A DNA stretch of 64,000 nt from Flagellimonas amphidinii (GTDB taxonomy: Bacteria; Bacteroidota; Bacteroidia; Flavobacteriales; Flavobacteriaceae): NCBI RefSeq assembly GCF_013090115.1, contig NZ_JABFNN010000030.1, positions 186,001 through 250,000 of the forward strand, in the 5' to 3' direction. The notes beneath the pieces are model-generated. The model did not search any database. It worked only from the letters and a program-made list of their open reading frames with translations, and was not told where the DNA came from. The first letter of the stretch is position 1. Every line of letters begins with the position of its first letter. Positions 26,419 to 35,583 of this stretch are shown here, one piece after another. A program made the translations under genes and the position numbers.

Positions 26419-29400
26419 TTAGGCAGCAATACCTAAGGGCTCTTTTTTAGTTTCCTCCTTTCGGGCCCTGTTTTTTCTGATCCTAACCTTAATTCGATAC
26501 ACCAAGGTGAATAGAATAGGTACCACGATCAATGTTAAGAATGTGGCCACCAATAGACCATAAATTACTGTCCAGGCCAATGGTCCCCAGAAAATAACGT
26601 TATCCCCTCCAAAGTAAATCTTAGGGTCAAACTCACTCATCAAGGTAAAGAAGTTAATGTTGAATCCAGTAGCCAAGGGAATCAATCCTAAAATTGTTGT
26701 GATAGCTGTCAACAAAACAGGACGTAGCCTTGCCTTACCACCTTTTACAACTGCTTCAAAAAAGTCTTTAGGATCAAGCAGATCATCTTCATCCATTTCC
26801 AGTTCTACTTTTTTCCTATCGATCAATAGCTGTGTGTAATCCAACAATACCACACCGTTGTTCACTACAATTCCGGCAAGAGAGATAATACCCATCATGG
26901 TCATCATGATGACAAATGCGCTACCAGTTGCAACAATTCCACCAAAAACTCCAATCAAACTCAAGAATATGGCCAACATGATGATACCAGGTTTGGACAC
27001 AGAGTTAAATTGGAAAATCAATATGAAGAAAATCAACCCAAGACCAGTAAAAAATGCACCCATCAAGAAAGCCATTTGTTTGTTCTGTTCTTCAATCTGG
27101 CCTGTATAATCAACTTTGATGTCGGCAGGAAGCTCTGTAAAACTGGCCATCTCATCCTGAATTTTGCTCACAATGGCACCCGCATCAGTATAGCCAGGGG
27201 CGAGAGCAGAATAAACGGTAACCACTCTTTTCACATCTCGGTGCTTAATGGCACTAAATCCAGAACTGTTTACCTGTTTGGCAACTGCAGATACCGGAAC
27301 TTCCATGGTTTTTCCTGTATTCTGATCTTTAAATGTGATGTTTTGGTTGAAGAGCGCACTAGTGTTATACCTGTTGTCTTTATTGAAACGCACATAAATA
27401 TCATAATCCTCACCATCTTCCTTATAGATACCGGCTTTGGCACCAAAAATGGAGTTTCGAAGCTGTTGGCCGACTTGTCCAGTGGCAACACCTAGTTCAC
27501 CTGCTTTCTTACGGTCCACTTCTACCAACATGGTAGGTTTGGATTTGTTCACATCTATTTTGAGCTCATCAATCCCTGGTATGTTTTTGGAGTTGATGAA
27601 ATTTCTCATTTTTTCTGCTGCATTGATCAATGCGGAATAGTCATTGCCTTCCAATTCAATGTTGATGGGATACCCTGCAGGTGGTCCCACAGCATCCTTT
27701 TCAACAGAAATGGCAACTCCAGGATATATATCTTTTAGGGCTTCTTGAACCTTTTTCAACAATTCGTTACTATCCGCACCTTCTCTGAACTTGTATTCGC
27801 GCATGGTAGCTGTGATTTTACCTCTGTTTGGCATCTCAGCAGAAGAACCACCATCTGTTTGAGGATTACCAGCTCCTTCACCAACTTGGGAAACTGCACT
27901 TTCAGTAAGGAAATTGAAGTCACCGTGCATGTAAGCCTCTTCGTTGATGACATTATAAACGCGCTTTTCAATAGCATCGGTAATTTCATTGGTCTTTTTG
28001 ATATCGGTTCCTTCTGGATATTCGATATAGACAATGATTTGATTGGGCGTATTGTCTGGGAAGAACTCTACCTTGGTTCTCTGACTTCCCACGGATGCTC
28101 CAAAGCCCATAAAGGCAATAAGCAATAACACAAAGGTTCCAATGGCAATGAAAATAGGTTTTCTGCCTGATAACGCATAGCGAAGGGTCTTTTCGTAGAA
28201 CTTTTCCCATTTAGGCAAAATTCTATTCTGAAAACCGTTGGCCCAGCCTCTTAAAGCAAGCCTGTAAATCCAAAGAAGGATAGCAGTAACTACCATTAGA
28301 GTACCCAATGCTCGATAACTTCCTCCAAAGAAAATAATCAATAAACCAATTGCGGTTACAATACTGGTAATTCTGATAATCTGTTTCAGCGGCATTTCTT
28401 TATCTTCTGTGGTCATATATCTGGATACCAATACTGAGTTAAAAAAGATGGCCACAAATAATGAAGATCCAAGAACCACAGATAGGGTAACTGGGAAATA
28501 AATCATGAATTGTCCCATAACCCCCGGCCATAATCCAAGCGGAACAAACGCAGCAACAGTGGTCAAAGTGGAGATAATAATTGGGAAGGCTATTTCCCCA
28601 ATCCCCTTTTTGGCTGCTTCCATTCGAGACATACCTTCTTGGTCAATAAGTCGGTATACATTTTCAACCACCACAATACCATTGTCCACAAGCATTCCAA
28701 GACCCATGATGAGTCCAAAAAGAATCATGGTGTTCATGGTATAACCCAAAGCATTCAGAATCATGAGTGACATGAACATGGACATAGGAATTGCAAAACC
28801 AACAAATAGGGCATTTTTAAAACCTAAGAAGAACATCAGAACAGTCACTACCAGAATGATACCAAAGATGATGTTATTGACCAAATCATCTACCTGACCT
28901 ATGGTCTTGGAAGATTGATCATTGGCAATGGTAACAGTCAAGTCTGGAGGGAATACATTTTTAACCGCATCGTCCACAATTACCTGAATCTGTTCTGCAG
29001 CTGCCACCATGTTTTTTCCTGAACGTTTTTTCACATCCAACATTACAACAGCGTGACCAAATTCTCTGGCATAGGTGGTTTTGTCTTCTTCCTTAAAAGT
29101 AACTTTTGCAAGATCTTTTAGGTAAATAGGGTTGTTGTTTTCAGATTTTACCACAAAGTTTTCTAAATCCGAAGGCTTGTCAATTTCCCCTACAATACGA
29201 ATGGTTCTTCGTTGCCCACTGGAAATTAGGTTGCCAGCAGATGTGGTCATGTTTTCTCGATTGATGGCATTGATGATATCATCAAAACTGACCTTTGCAG
29301 CTGTCATTTTATAAATGTCAACGGCAACTTCCACCTCTTTTTCTTGCGCACCCCTAATGTCTACTTGCTTAATTTCTTGCAAGCTTTCAATTTCATCCTC

Positions 29401-29928
29401 TAAATACTCGCCATACTCTTTGAGTTTTTCCACTGGGTAATCTCCGGAAATATTGATATTGAGAATGGGCATTTCTTCAGAAAGGCTCAGGTCAAAAACA
29501 TTGGGCTCTACTTTGGCACCATTAAATGTGGGCCAATCTTCACCCGCAGTCTGCGAATCTACCTCATCCTTTACTTTTTGTTTGGCAGCCTCAACAGAAA
29601 TGTTCTCATCAAACTCGACGGTAATAATGGAATAGTCCTCTTGTGAAGTAGAGGTGATTTCCACTACATTACTTACAGTTTTCAACTCATCCTCTAAAGG
29701 GTCAGTTATCAATTTTTCAATATCCTCGGCGGTATTTCCAGGGTATACAGAACTGATATAGATTTTAGTTTCCTTTACTTCTGGGAAGTTTTCCCGTGGC
29801 ATGCTGAAATAAGCCGATGCACCCAAGAACAGAATCACCGCAATCAAAACATACATGGTTGTTTTGTTGTCAATGGCCCAGGACGACAGCTTAAATTCTT
29901 TGTCTACACTTTTCTTTTGTTTGCTCAT
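26419..29928 (-). CDS. RND efflux permease (AcrB/MexB-like)
   Basis: The 1169-residue inner-membrane proton antiporter has the usual two-fold RND layout: a first TM near residue 25, a large periplasmic loop, a TM block from about 350 to 560, a second loop, and a final TM block. In TM4 the proton-relay pair is Asp415-Asn416 (LVDNGIVVVEN) instead of Asp-Asp. The TM10 equivalent (LAGIVVNNGVVLLDY) lacks the AcrB lysine. It is about 120 residues longer than AcrB. It is the last gene of the TetR-TolC-MFP-RND operon and probably exports toxic or hydrophobic compounds. Confidence 0.94.
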   Translation of the reverse strand: MSKQKKSVDKEFKLSSWAIDNKTTMYVLIAVILFLGASAYFSMPRENFPEVKETKIYISSVYPGNTAEDIEKLITDPLEDELKTVSNVVEITSTSQEDYSIITVEFDENISVEAAKQKVKDEVDSQTAGEDWPTFNGAKVEPNVFDLSLSEEMPILNINISGDYPVEKLKEYGEYLEDEIESLQEIKQVDIRGAQEKEVEVAVDIYKMTAAKVSFDDIINAINRENMTTSAGNLISSGQRRTIRIVGEIDKPSDLENFVVKSENNNPIYLKDLAKVTFKEEDKTTYAREFGHAVVMLDVKKRSGKNMVAAAEQIQVIVDDAVKNVFPPDLTVTIANDQSSKTIGQVDDLVNNIIFGIILVVTVLMFFLGFKNALFVGFAIPMSMFMSLMILNALGYTMNTMILFGLIMGLGMLVDNGIVVVENVYRLIDQEGMSRMEAAKKGIGEIAFPIIISTLTTVAAFVPLGLWPGVMGQFMIYFPVTLSVVLGSSLFVAIFFNSVLVSRYMTTEDKEMPLKQIIRITSIVTAIGLLIIFFGGSYRALGTLMVVTAILLWIYRLALRGWANGFQNRILPKWEKFYEKTLRYALSGRKPIFIAIGTFVLLLIAFMGFGASVGSQRTKVEFFPDNTPNQIIVYIEYPEGTDIKKTNEITDAIEKRVYNVINEEAYMHGDFNFLTESAVSQVGEGAGNPQTDGGSSAEMPNRGKITATMREYKFREGADSNELLKKVQEALKDIYPGVAISVEKDAVGPPAGYPINIELEGNDYSALINAAEKMRNFINSKNIPGIDELKIDVNKSKPTMLVEVDRKKAGELGVATGQVGQQLRNSIFGAKAGIYKEDGEDYDIYVRFNKDNRYNTSALFNQNITFKDQNTGKTMEVPVSAVAKQVNSSGFSAIKHRDVKRVVTVYSALAPGYTDAGAIVSKIQDEMASFTELPADIKVDYTGQIEEQNKQMAFLMGAFFTGLGLIFFILIFQFNSVSKPGIIMLAIFLSLIGVFGGIVATGSAFVIMMTMMGIISLAGIVVNNGVVLLDYTQLLIDRKKVELEMDEDDLLDPKDFFEAVVKGGKARLRPVLLTAITTILGLIPLATGFNINFFTLMSEFDPKIYFGGDNVIFWGPLAWTVIYGLLVATFLTLIVVPILFTLVYRIKVRIRKNRARKEETKKEPLGIAA

Positions 29929-29943
29929 ACCTTAATCTTTTGG

Positions 29944-31119
29944 CTATTCACCGTTCATGATTTTTACTTGCTGACCTTCTTTTACGCTACGTGCACCTTC
30001 ATCGATGATTCCATCGCCACTTTTGATGCCGGAAAGGACTTCAACATAATCGCCTTGTGTTTTCCCAGTAGTGATGATGGACTTTTCAGCAACGGATTCT
30101 GAAATTGAGTCAGTTCCAACAAGGTATACATATTGTTCACCTTCGGCATTTTCTGAAACAATACTCTGAGGGATCAAAATTGCACTCTCGTTGGTATAGT
30201 CATTGATCATAACCTTGGCCGTTAGGTTAGGTTTAATTTTTCCTCCGTTGGTCGGCACAGGGATTTCAACGGTAAATGATCGGTTGTTTGGATTGATAAA
30301 GTTTCCGGTCTGTCTGATTTTGGTCTTCACGCTATCACCCAAAACAGGAAAATATACTTCTACATCTTTACCTGGGGTAACGTTTGGTAAATGACTTTCT
30401 GGAACTTCAACTTCAATATACATATTGGATAAGTTCACTATTCTGAAGACTTCCGAGCCAGCACCTGGAGCCACCACAGTACCTTGATCTTTGATTACAT
30501 CGTCAATGATGCCAGAAAATGGTGCTCTAATACTGGATTTAGCCAGTTGACTTTCCATTTGTTTTACGGCGCTCTCTTGGGCTTCATAATTGGTTTTGGC
30601 CTGTAGATACTGTATTTCTGAACCAATGTTTTGTTCCCATAGTCTCTTTTGACGCTCAAAAGTTGTTTTGGACAACTCAGCTTGTGTTTTCAATTGTGCC
30701 AATTGGCTAGAAAGTCCACCGTCATCAATGGAAGCCAATAATTGGCCTTTGGACACTTTCTGACCTTCTTTCACATAAACACGGTACAATGTGCCGCCCA
30801 TCTCAGGATAGATCAACACATTTTGCTTTGTCATCACATCTCCTTGAAGTTCTAAATAGTGATTGAAATGCTGAGGTTTGGCCTGTATGGTTGTTACCAA
30901 AGGTAATTTGGCACTGTCATCCAACTGGGCTATCGCAGAATCGAGGGATTTCAATTCCATTACCAAAGCTTTTTGTTCTTCAGCAATCTCCGACCTTTTG
31001 GCTCGAATGGCTTCTATATCGTTTCCTGCGATTACGTTTTCAACAGAATTTTTACTGCCACCTCCGCAAGAGGATAAAATAACTGCTGCTAGCACGGTTA
31101 TATATGTTATTTGTTTCAT
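29944..31119 (-). CDS. RND periplasmic adaptor (membrane fusion) lipoprotein
   Basis: The 391-residue protein has a lipobox (LSSCGGG, Cys near residue 18), a coiled-coil hairpin (LAQLKTQAELSKTTFERQKRLWEQ...), a split lipoyl domain (YRVYVKEGQKVSKGQLLASID) and a beta-barrel region. These are the domains of HlyD/AcrA adaptors that link the RND pump to TolC. It lies 15 bp upstream of the permease gene. Confidence 0.94.
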   Translation of the reverse strand: MKQITYITVLAAVILSSCGGGSKNSVENVIAGNDIEAIRAKRSEIAEEQKALVMELKSLDSAIAQLDDSAKLPLVTTIQAKPQHFNHYLELQGDVMTKQNVLIYPEMGGTLYRVYVKEGQKVSKGQLLASIDDGGLSSQLAQLKTQAELSKTTFERQKRLWEQNIGSEIQYLQAKTNYEAQESAVKQMESQLAKSSIRAPFSGIIDDVIKDQGTVVAPGAGSEVFRIVNLSNMYIEVEVPESHLPNVTPGKDVEVYFPVLGDSVKTKIRQTGNFINPNNRSFTVEIPVPTNGGKIKPNLTAKVMINDYTNESAILIPQSIVSENAEGEQYVYLVGTDSISESVAEKSIITTGKTQGDYVEVLSGIKSGDGIIDEGARSVKEGQQVKIMNGE

Positions 31120-31137
31120 GATGATGGTTTTTCTTGA

Positions 31138-32472
31138 TTATTGATTCAATATAGTTTGCAATTCTGTTTTGCTGTTAATTACGTCAACCATGGATTGCAA
31201 GTATTCTTGTTGACTTGAGTATAATTGTGTTTGGGCCTGTCTTAATTCAAAACTGGTGGCCAAACCTTCTGAATATTCTATTTGATTTTTTCTTTCAATG
31301 CGTTCTGCCAACTCCAAGTTCTCTTTGGAAGTTCCATATTCATCGATGGCCAAAATATAGTCGCTTTTAGCACTTTCCAACTGTAGTCGAATTTGTTGCT
31401 CGGCCTCTGTTAATTGGGTTTTGGATTGCTCTAAAGCAATTTTGGCGCGTTGGGTACTGGCACTTCTTTTAAGTGAACTAAAGATGGGAATGTTAAGGTC
31501 AACTCCCAAAATGGAGGACCCGAACCATTGTTGACCAGAACTTAGAAAGTTGAAACTATCACTGAAGGATGATCCTCCGTAATTTACAAAAGCATTCAAC
31601 GTTGGGAGTGCTCTACTTTTAGCCAGTTTATGCTCAAAAAAGCGTTGCTCATTCAAGTTGAGGGCCAATTTATAGTCCACATTATTTTCTATGCTGAATT
31701 GGGTATCCAACAACCCAAAGTCAATTTGTTTTTGGGTAAGATCATCTAAATTTTCAGTCAAAATGGTTTTGGATTCAATAGGCAATCCCAAAACGAGATT
31801 CAACATTTGAAGAGTAATCTTCTCCAAACGCTTTGCGTTTTTCAATTGGCTATTGACAGAGGATAATGTGATTCGCAATTGATCCACACTTTCCTCATCC
31901 CCAAGTCCATTTTCATAGATTCTTTTGGTTTCATAAAGGTTTTTCTCCAGAGTAGCTTTATTGTTCTCTGAAATTTTTACACTTTCCTGGGCCAGCAAAA
32001 CGTTGCCATAGGCTTCTACTACAGATTTAAGTACATCCAAATCTGTTTTTTCCTTATTGTTACGGCTGTAATCCAAAAAGGTTTTAGTGGCCTGAACACC
32101 AACAATATAAGACCCATCAAAAATTTGTTGGGTCAAGGTAGCTGTAGCAGAAGCTGATTGTGGTTGTCCAAATACCACTTCTTGGAAGGTGCCTGGTTCA
32201 CCGCCAAAAAATTCAGCAGGAATTTGACTAACGGGTTGTTTCAATTGGTTTTGGTATGCAATAGAACCAGAAATTTGAGGTAGTCCGTCCGCAATGGTCT
32301 CCCATTTTTGTTTTTGTGCAGCGTCCATGTCCCGAGAAGCATTAATGGAACTATAGTTGTGTTCCAATGCATATGCAATGGCTTCATCTAGACTGAAACT
32401 ATTGTTTGTTGTTTCCTGCCCCGATGATAACCATGGTAGTACTAAACATAGAATGATTAAGGTTGTTCGCAT
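31138..32472 (-). CDS. TolC-family outer-membrane efflux protein
   Basis: The 444-residue protein starts with a signal peptide (cleavage near residue 18, SSG/Q). Two OEP repeats follow, with long heptad-like helices (ISENNKATLEKNLYETKRIYENGLGDEESVDQLRITL; QAQTQLYSSQQEYLQSMVDVINSKTELQ). It forms the outer-membrane channel of the pump. It lies 18 bp upstream of the adaptor gene and directly after the TetR gene, with no gap between the two. Confidence 0.93.
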   Translation of the reverse strand: MRTTLIILCLVLPWLSSGQETTNNSFSLDEAIAYALEHNYSSINASRDMDAAQKQKWETIADGLPQISGSIAYQNQLKQPVSQIPAEFFGGEPGTFQEVVFGQPQSASATATLTQQIFDGSYIVGVQATKTFLDYSRNNKEKTDLDVLKSVVEAYGNVLLAQESVKISENNKATLEKNLYETKRIYENGLGDEESVDQLRITLSSVNSQLKNAKRLEKITLQMLNLVLGLPIESKTILTENLDDLTQKQIDFGLLDTQFSIENNVDYKLALNLNEQRFFEHKLAKSRALPTLNAFVNYGGSSFSDSFNFLSSGQQWFGSSILGVDLNIPIFSSLKRSASTQRAKIALEQSKTQLTEAEQQIRLQLESAKSDYILAIDEYGTSKENLELAERIERKNQIEYSEGLATSFELRQAQTQLYSSQQEYLQSMVDVINSKTELQTILNQ

Positions 32473-33078
32473 TTATTCTTGGTTTGAATTGATGATTGAG
32501 TTTAATATTTTTCTTCCTTCGGGGGTTACTATCCCTCTGATGTGGTATTCCAAATAAGAGTCCATTAACTCCGACAGCAGAAACTTATCTGAGGGAAACA
32601 AACTATTGTCTTTGATACTATTGCCTCCCGCAAAATAGATTCTGGCTATAAATTCTGGATTAAGGTTTTCTCTATAAATACCTGTTTTTATACCTCGCTT
32701 AACATTGTCAATGACACACACAGACATGACTTCATATTGTTTTCTTTTGATAGTGTCATGTATTTTGGGGTAATATTTTTGAAGTTGGTATTGTGGAGAG
32801 GACTTTTGGTCTTTCATGCACAACATCACAAACTTTTTGATTTCATAGAGTTCTTCAATGGGGTTTTTCGCTTGAGCAATGATTTTATCTATTCCATTTG
32901 AAATTGCCCAGAACAGGTCGAGGGTACATTCCTCCACCAACTTGGTCTTATTTTCAAAATTGGAATAAATGGTTTTTTTGGATATGCCCATTTCATGCGC
33001 CAAGTCATCCATGGTTACACTTTTAAACCCTAGGTTCAAGAACAGCTCCGTAGCCTTGTGTAAAATTTTTTCTCGCAT
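32473..33078 (-). CDS. TetR/AcrR family transcriptional regulator of the efflux operon
   Basis: From the ATG at 33078 the protein has 201 residues; a TTG four codons earlier is less likely. The N-terminal HTH (KATELFLNLGFKSVTMDDLAHEMGISKKTIYSNFENK) is clear. The C-terminal ligand-binding part is helical. It is the first gene of the RND operon, and a matching inverted repeat lies within its own promoter, which suggests autorepression relieved by a pump substrate. Confidence 0.93.
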   Translation of the reverse strand: MREKILHKATELFLNLGFKSVTMDDLAHEMGISKKTIYSNFENKTKLVEECTLDLFWAISNGIDKIIAQAKNPIEELYEIKKFVMLCMKDQKSSPQYQLQKYYPKIHDTIKRKQYEVMSVCVIDNVKRGIKTGIYRENLNPEFIARIYFAGGNSIKDNSLFPSDKFLLSELMDSYLEYHIRGIVTPEGRKILNSIINSNQE

Positions 33079-33087
33079 AATGAGCGG

Positions 33088-33128
33088 CAAAAATAATCTG
33101 GAAACTCAAAAAACAAAAAAAGTTTCCA
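33088..33128 (-). promoter_or_regulatory. efflux-operon promoter with embedded candidate TetR operator
   Basis: On the minus strand, TTG (33116-33114) is followed after 18 bp by TATTTTTG (33095-33088), giving a short leader before the ATG at 33078. The perfect 8-bp inverted repeat TGGAAACT (33099-33106) / AGTTTCCA (33121-33128) straddles the space between the -33 and -7 elements. A bound TetR dimer would block RNA polymerase directly. Confidence 0.65.
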
Positions 33129-33306
33129 AAGTTTTACATTTTTTTAACGAAGGCTTAATTCCATATTTTAATGCGGCCAAACAACTATATAGTGACGAAG
33201 AAGAAAATCTTTTTTGGATTGAATTGTGTTTTTAGACCGTGAACTCCAGAAAAATGATTTGTACTGACGTTGGTAACTTTCTTTAATAACTAGTTTTTTG
33301 TTCTTT

Positions 33307-33732
33307 TTAGAGGGTATCATGATTTTCGTTTTTGATTCGTTCTATATATGATTTATAAGCTTCCTCACCTTCCTCTTTCCAGAATTGGTCGTAGTGTTTC
33401 CACTCGTCAAAATCCCTTCTTAGCGAACTACATTTATGGGAAGATTTCCAGTTTTTCTTATGTTTGGATTTGCTCTTTTTATCATCACCACCAAAACCAA
33501 AACCAAAAAGGAGTTTGGCAATGATAAAGATGCCCAGTGCTTGCCAATAATTAATGGTGGTCAGGCCAAATATGTCGGGCATCAACCAATTCCATAGGCG
33601 CATCAACACATAATTGGCCAATAAGAACAGGCCAATGCCCAATACCACCATCATGAATACCTTGAACACCTTGGTGACGTAGTATTCCATTTTCTTTTCC
33701 ATTCTTTTTTCAATATCTCTTTTATGTTCCAT
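33307..33732 (-). CDS. small two-TM membrane protein paired with an ECF sigma factor
   Basis: I do not recognise a named family for this 141-residue protein. It has a short charged N-terminus, two hydrophobic segments (about residues 24-44 and 63-80) and a long charged cytoplasmic-like tail with KSKSKHKKNWKSSHK and an acidic, aromatic stretch (DFDEWKHYDQFWKEEGEEAY). It starts 14 bp after the sigma factor gene, so it may act as its membrane-bound anti-sigma factor or as an output protein. No zinc-finger anti-sigma motif is present. Confidence 0.7.
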   Translation of the reverse strand: MEHKRDIEKRMEKKMEYYVTKVFKVFMMVVLGIGLFLLANYVLMRLWNWLMPDIFGLTTINYWQALGIFIIAKLLFGFGFGGDDKKSKSKHKKNWKSSHKCSSLRRDFDEWKHYDQFWKEEGEEAYKSYIERIKNENHDTL

Positions 33733-33746
33733 AATCCAATGCTTTT

Positions 33747-34280
33747 TTATTCTTCAATATTTTCTAAGGTTGTAAACAATAATGATAGGGCACGGTGCCT
33801 TCGGGACATTAAAGTACCCGTTGGGATACCCGTTTTTGATGTTATCTCTTTATAGGTATATCCTTCAAAATCTATGGCGATAATAATATCCCTATAAGAA
33901 GGTTTCAATTCTACTATGGCCTGTTTGAGTGCATTTTCCATTTTTGGGGAATACGAATTATCTGCATTACCATAAAATAGCTCAGCAAAGTCACGCCATT
34001 GTCTATCAATATCTTCTGAGGAATATTTTCTTTTCTTTTTACCCCGCATGATATCAATGATCCTGTTCCTAATGGCACTGTAAACAAATCCTCCAATATT
34101 GTTGATGGGTAAAATATCATCCGCTTTGGAGAAAACCCGCAATGCCACATCTTGTACAATGTCCTCTGCATCCCTTTCGGACGTATCTTGGATTTTGGAT
34201 TGCACATAGTACTTCAACGAGTTATATTCCTCATTGAAAAAAGTAGCAAGGTTGTTACGGTTATCTGTTTTATGGGCCAT
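33747..34280 (-). CDS. RNA polymerase sigma factor, ECF type
   Basis: The 177-residue protein has sigma region 2 (DAEDIVQDVALRVFSKADD) and region 4 (LKPSYRDIIIAIDFEGYTYKEITSKTGIPTGTLMSRRHRALSLL). It lacks regions 1 and 3, as ECF sigma factors do. Its likely regulator is the membrane protein encoded immediately downstream. It is divergent from the polyprenyl synthase gene. The regulon is unknown. Confidence 0.9.
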   Translation of the reverse strand: MAHKTDNRNNLATFFNEEYNSLKYYVQSKIQDTSERDAEDIVQDVALRVFSKADDILPINNIGGFVYSAIRNRIIDIMRGKKKRKYSSEDIDRQWRDFAELFYGNADNSYSPKMENALKQAIVELKPSYRDIIIAIDFEGYTYKEITSKTGIPTGTLMSRRHRALSLLFTTLENIEE

Positions 34281-34443
34281 TAAAAAGGCTATTAGCGCTC
34301 TTCATCCATAAAGACGAAGCTTTTCAAATCTATTGCATTTTTGATGCAAATTTTTTTTCCTTTCTGATATTTGACGATTAGCAATGCGGAAATTGGACAT
34401 TGCTATTCTTTTGGTTCGGTAGTGATTTTTGATATTTTGCATG

Positions 34444-34451
34444 TATTTTTG
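34444..34451 (+). promoter_or_regulatory. candidate -7 element for the polyprenyl synthase gene
   Basis: TATTTTTG matches TAnnTTTG and ends 4 bp before the ATG at 34456, which would give a leaderless or nearly leaderless transcript. No clear TTG is found 19-20 bp upstream, so confidence is limited. Confidence 0.35.
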
Positions 34452-34455
34452 ACGC

Positions 34456-35439
34456 ATGTCAACATCCAAAATTATTGAGCAGCTTCAAAGCAAATTTATA
34501 TCCCATTTAGAAGCGAATACCCAGACTTCGGAACCCCAAAATTTATATGACCCCATCCAATATATCCTTGGATTGGGCGGAAAACGTTTGCGTCCAGTTC
34601 TGTGTTTGATGACAGCGGAACTTTTTGGAGGAAAATCTGACGAGGCTTTGGGTGCCGCTCTTGCGATAGAGGTTTTCCATAATTTTACCTTGGTGCATGA
34701 CGACATTATGGATGATGCCCCTCTGCGAAGGGGAAAAACCACGGTGCATGAGAAATGGGATGTGAACACTGGAATTCTATCTGGGGACGCCATGCTCATT
34801 CAAGCCTATCAATATTTGGAAAAATACTCTCCTGACATTTTTAAAGAACTTACTTCTCTTTTTAGCAAGACAGCCATTGAGGTTTGTGAAGGTCAGCAGT
34901 ACGATATGGATTTTGAAACTAGGGATGATGTTACCGTGCCTGAGTATCTTAAAATGATAGCCTACAAAACAGCTGTTTTGGTGGCGGCTGCCATGAAAAT
35001 GGGAGCAATAATTGGTCAAGCTTCAGAAAAGGACGCCAATGCCATTTATGAGTTTGGAAAAAATTTAGGTATCGCTTTTCAATTGCAGGATGATTACTTA
35101 GATGCTTTTGGTGACCCTAAAACCTTTGGAAAACAAGTAGGGGGAGATATAATAGAGAATAAAAAGACCTTTTTGTACCTGACAGCTTTATCAAATGGTA
35201 CGGAGGAGCATCAAAATAGTTTATTGCACTTATATTCCATAAGACCTGAAGACTCCACCACTAAAATAGAGGCAATAAAATCTATTTTTGAGGAGAGTGG
35301 AGCGGTGGAAGCTGCCAAAATGGAAATAGAAAGTTATACACAAAAGGCTTTCAATACATTAGATGAAATCTCGTTGACCGAAACGCACAAAGGATTGCTC
35401 CGAAAATTTGGAGAAAACCTAATGCAGAGGGAGGTCTAA
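34456..35439 (+). CDS. polyprenyl diphosphate synthase (trans-type)
   Basis: The 327-residue protein condenses isopentenyl diphosphate with allylic diphosphates. The first aspartate-rich motif is DDIMD at 82-86 and the second DDYLD at 212-216. GGKRLRP at 41-47 binds IPP. Homologues in this group make geranylgeranyl or longer diphosphates for carotenoids or menaquinone. The convergent neighbour is lycopene cyclase, which hints at carotenoid supply, but chain length cannot be decided from sequence alone. Confidence 0.92.
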   Translation: MSTSKIIEQLQSKFISHLEANTQTSEPQNLYDPIQYILGLGGKRLRPVLCLMTAELFGGKSDEALGAALAIEVFHNFTLVHDDIMDDAPLRRGKTTVHEKWDVNTGILSGDAMLIQAYQYLEKYSPDIFKELTSLFSKTAIEVCEGQQYDMDFETRDDVTVPEYLKMIAYKTAVLVAAAMKMGAIIGQASEKDANAIYEFGKNLGIAFQLQDDYLDAFGDPKTFGKQVGGDIIENKKTFLYLTALSNGTEEHQNSLLHLYSIRPEDSTTKIEAIKSIFEESGAVEAAKMEIESYTQKAFNTLDEISLTETHKGLLRKFGENLMQREV

Positions 35440-35474
35440 GCTACTATGGGTTTCATGTAAATCTTGTCTATAAA

Positions 35475-35553
35475 TGTCAGGTCGAGCGCAGTCGAGACCA
35501 ACTAGAGATTTTAATTTCCAAGACCTCTTGACTACACTCAACTCGAGGTGACA
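35475..35553. repeat. imperfect long inverted repeat between convergent genes
   Basis: The left arm begins TGTCAGGTCGAGCGCAGTCG and the right arm (reverse complement) begins TGTCACCTCGAGTTGAGTG, so the outer ends match with interruptions. The GTCGAGCGCAGTCGAGA-type core resembles dispersed intergenic palindromes I know from Flavobacteriia. It lies between the convergent polyprenyl synthase and lycopene cyclase genes and may also help terminate both transcripts. Confidence 0.5.
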
Positions 35554-35583
35554 TTATTTTATTGGATTTTGAGATTTCCACTA

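Noticed and set aside
27010-27495. 161-residue plus-strand frame inside the RND permease gene
   Set aside because: No start context or domain; the permease is continuous on the other strand across this region.
33091-33306. Possible remnant gene in the 216 bp between the TetR gene and the two-TM membrane protein gene
   Set aside because: Reading frames here are short, AT-driven and without any recognised motif. Apart from the promoter/operator near 33088-33128 nothing is supported.
34332-34352. Stem TTGCAT/ATGCAA followed by a T-run upstream of the polyprenyl synthase gene
   Set aside because: It looks like a terminator, but no transcript is expected to end here because the two neighbouring genes diverge. 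A chance AT-rich hairpin or operator is equally likely.
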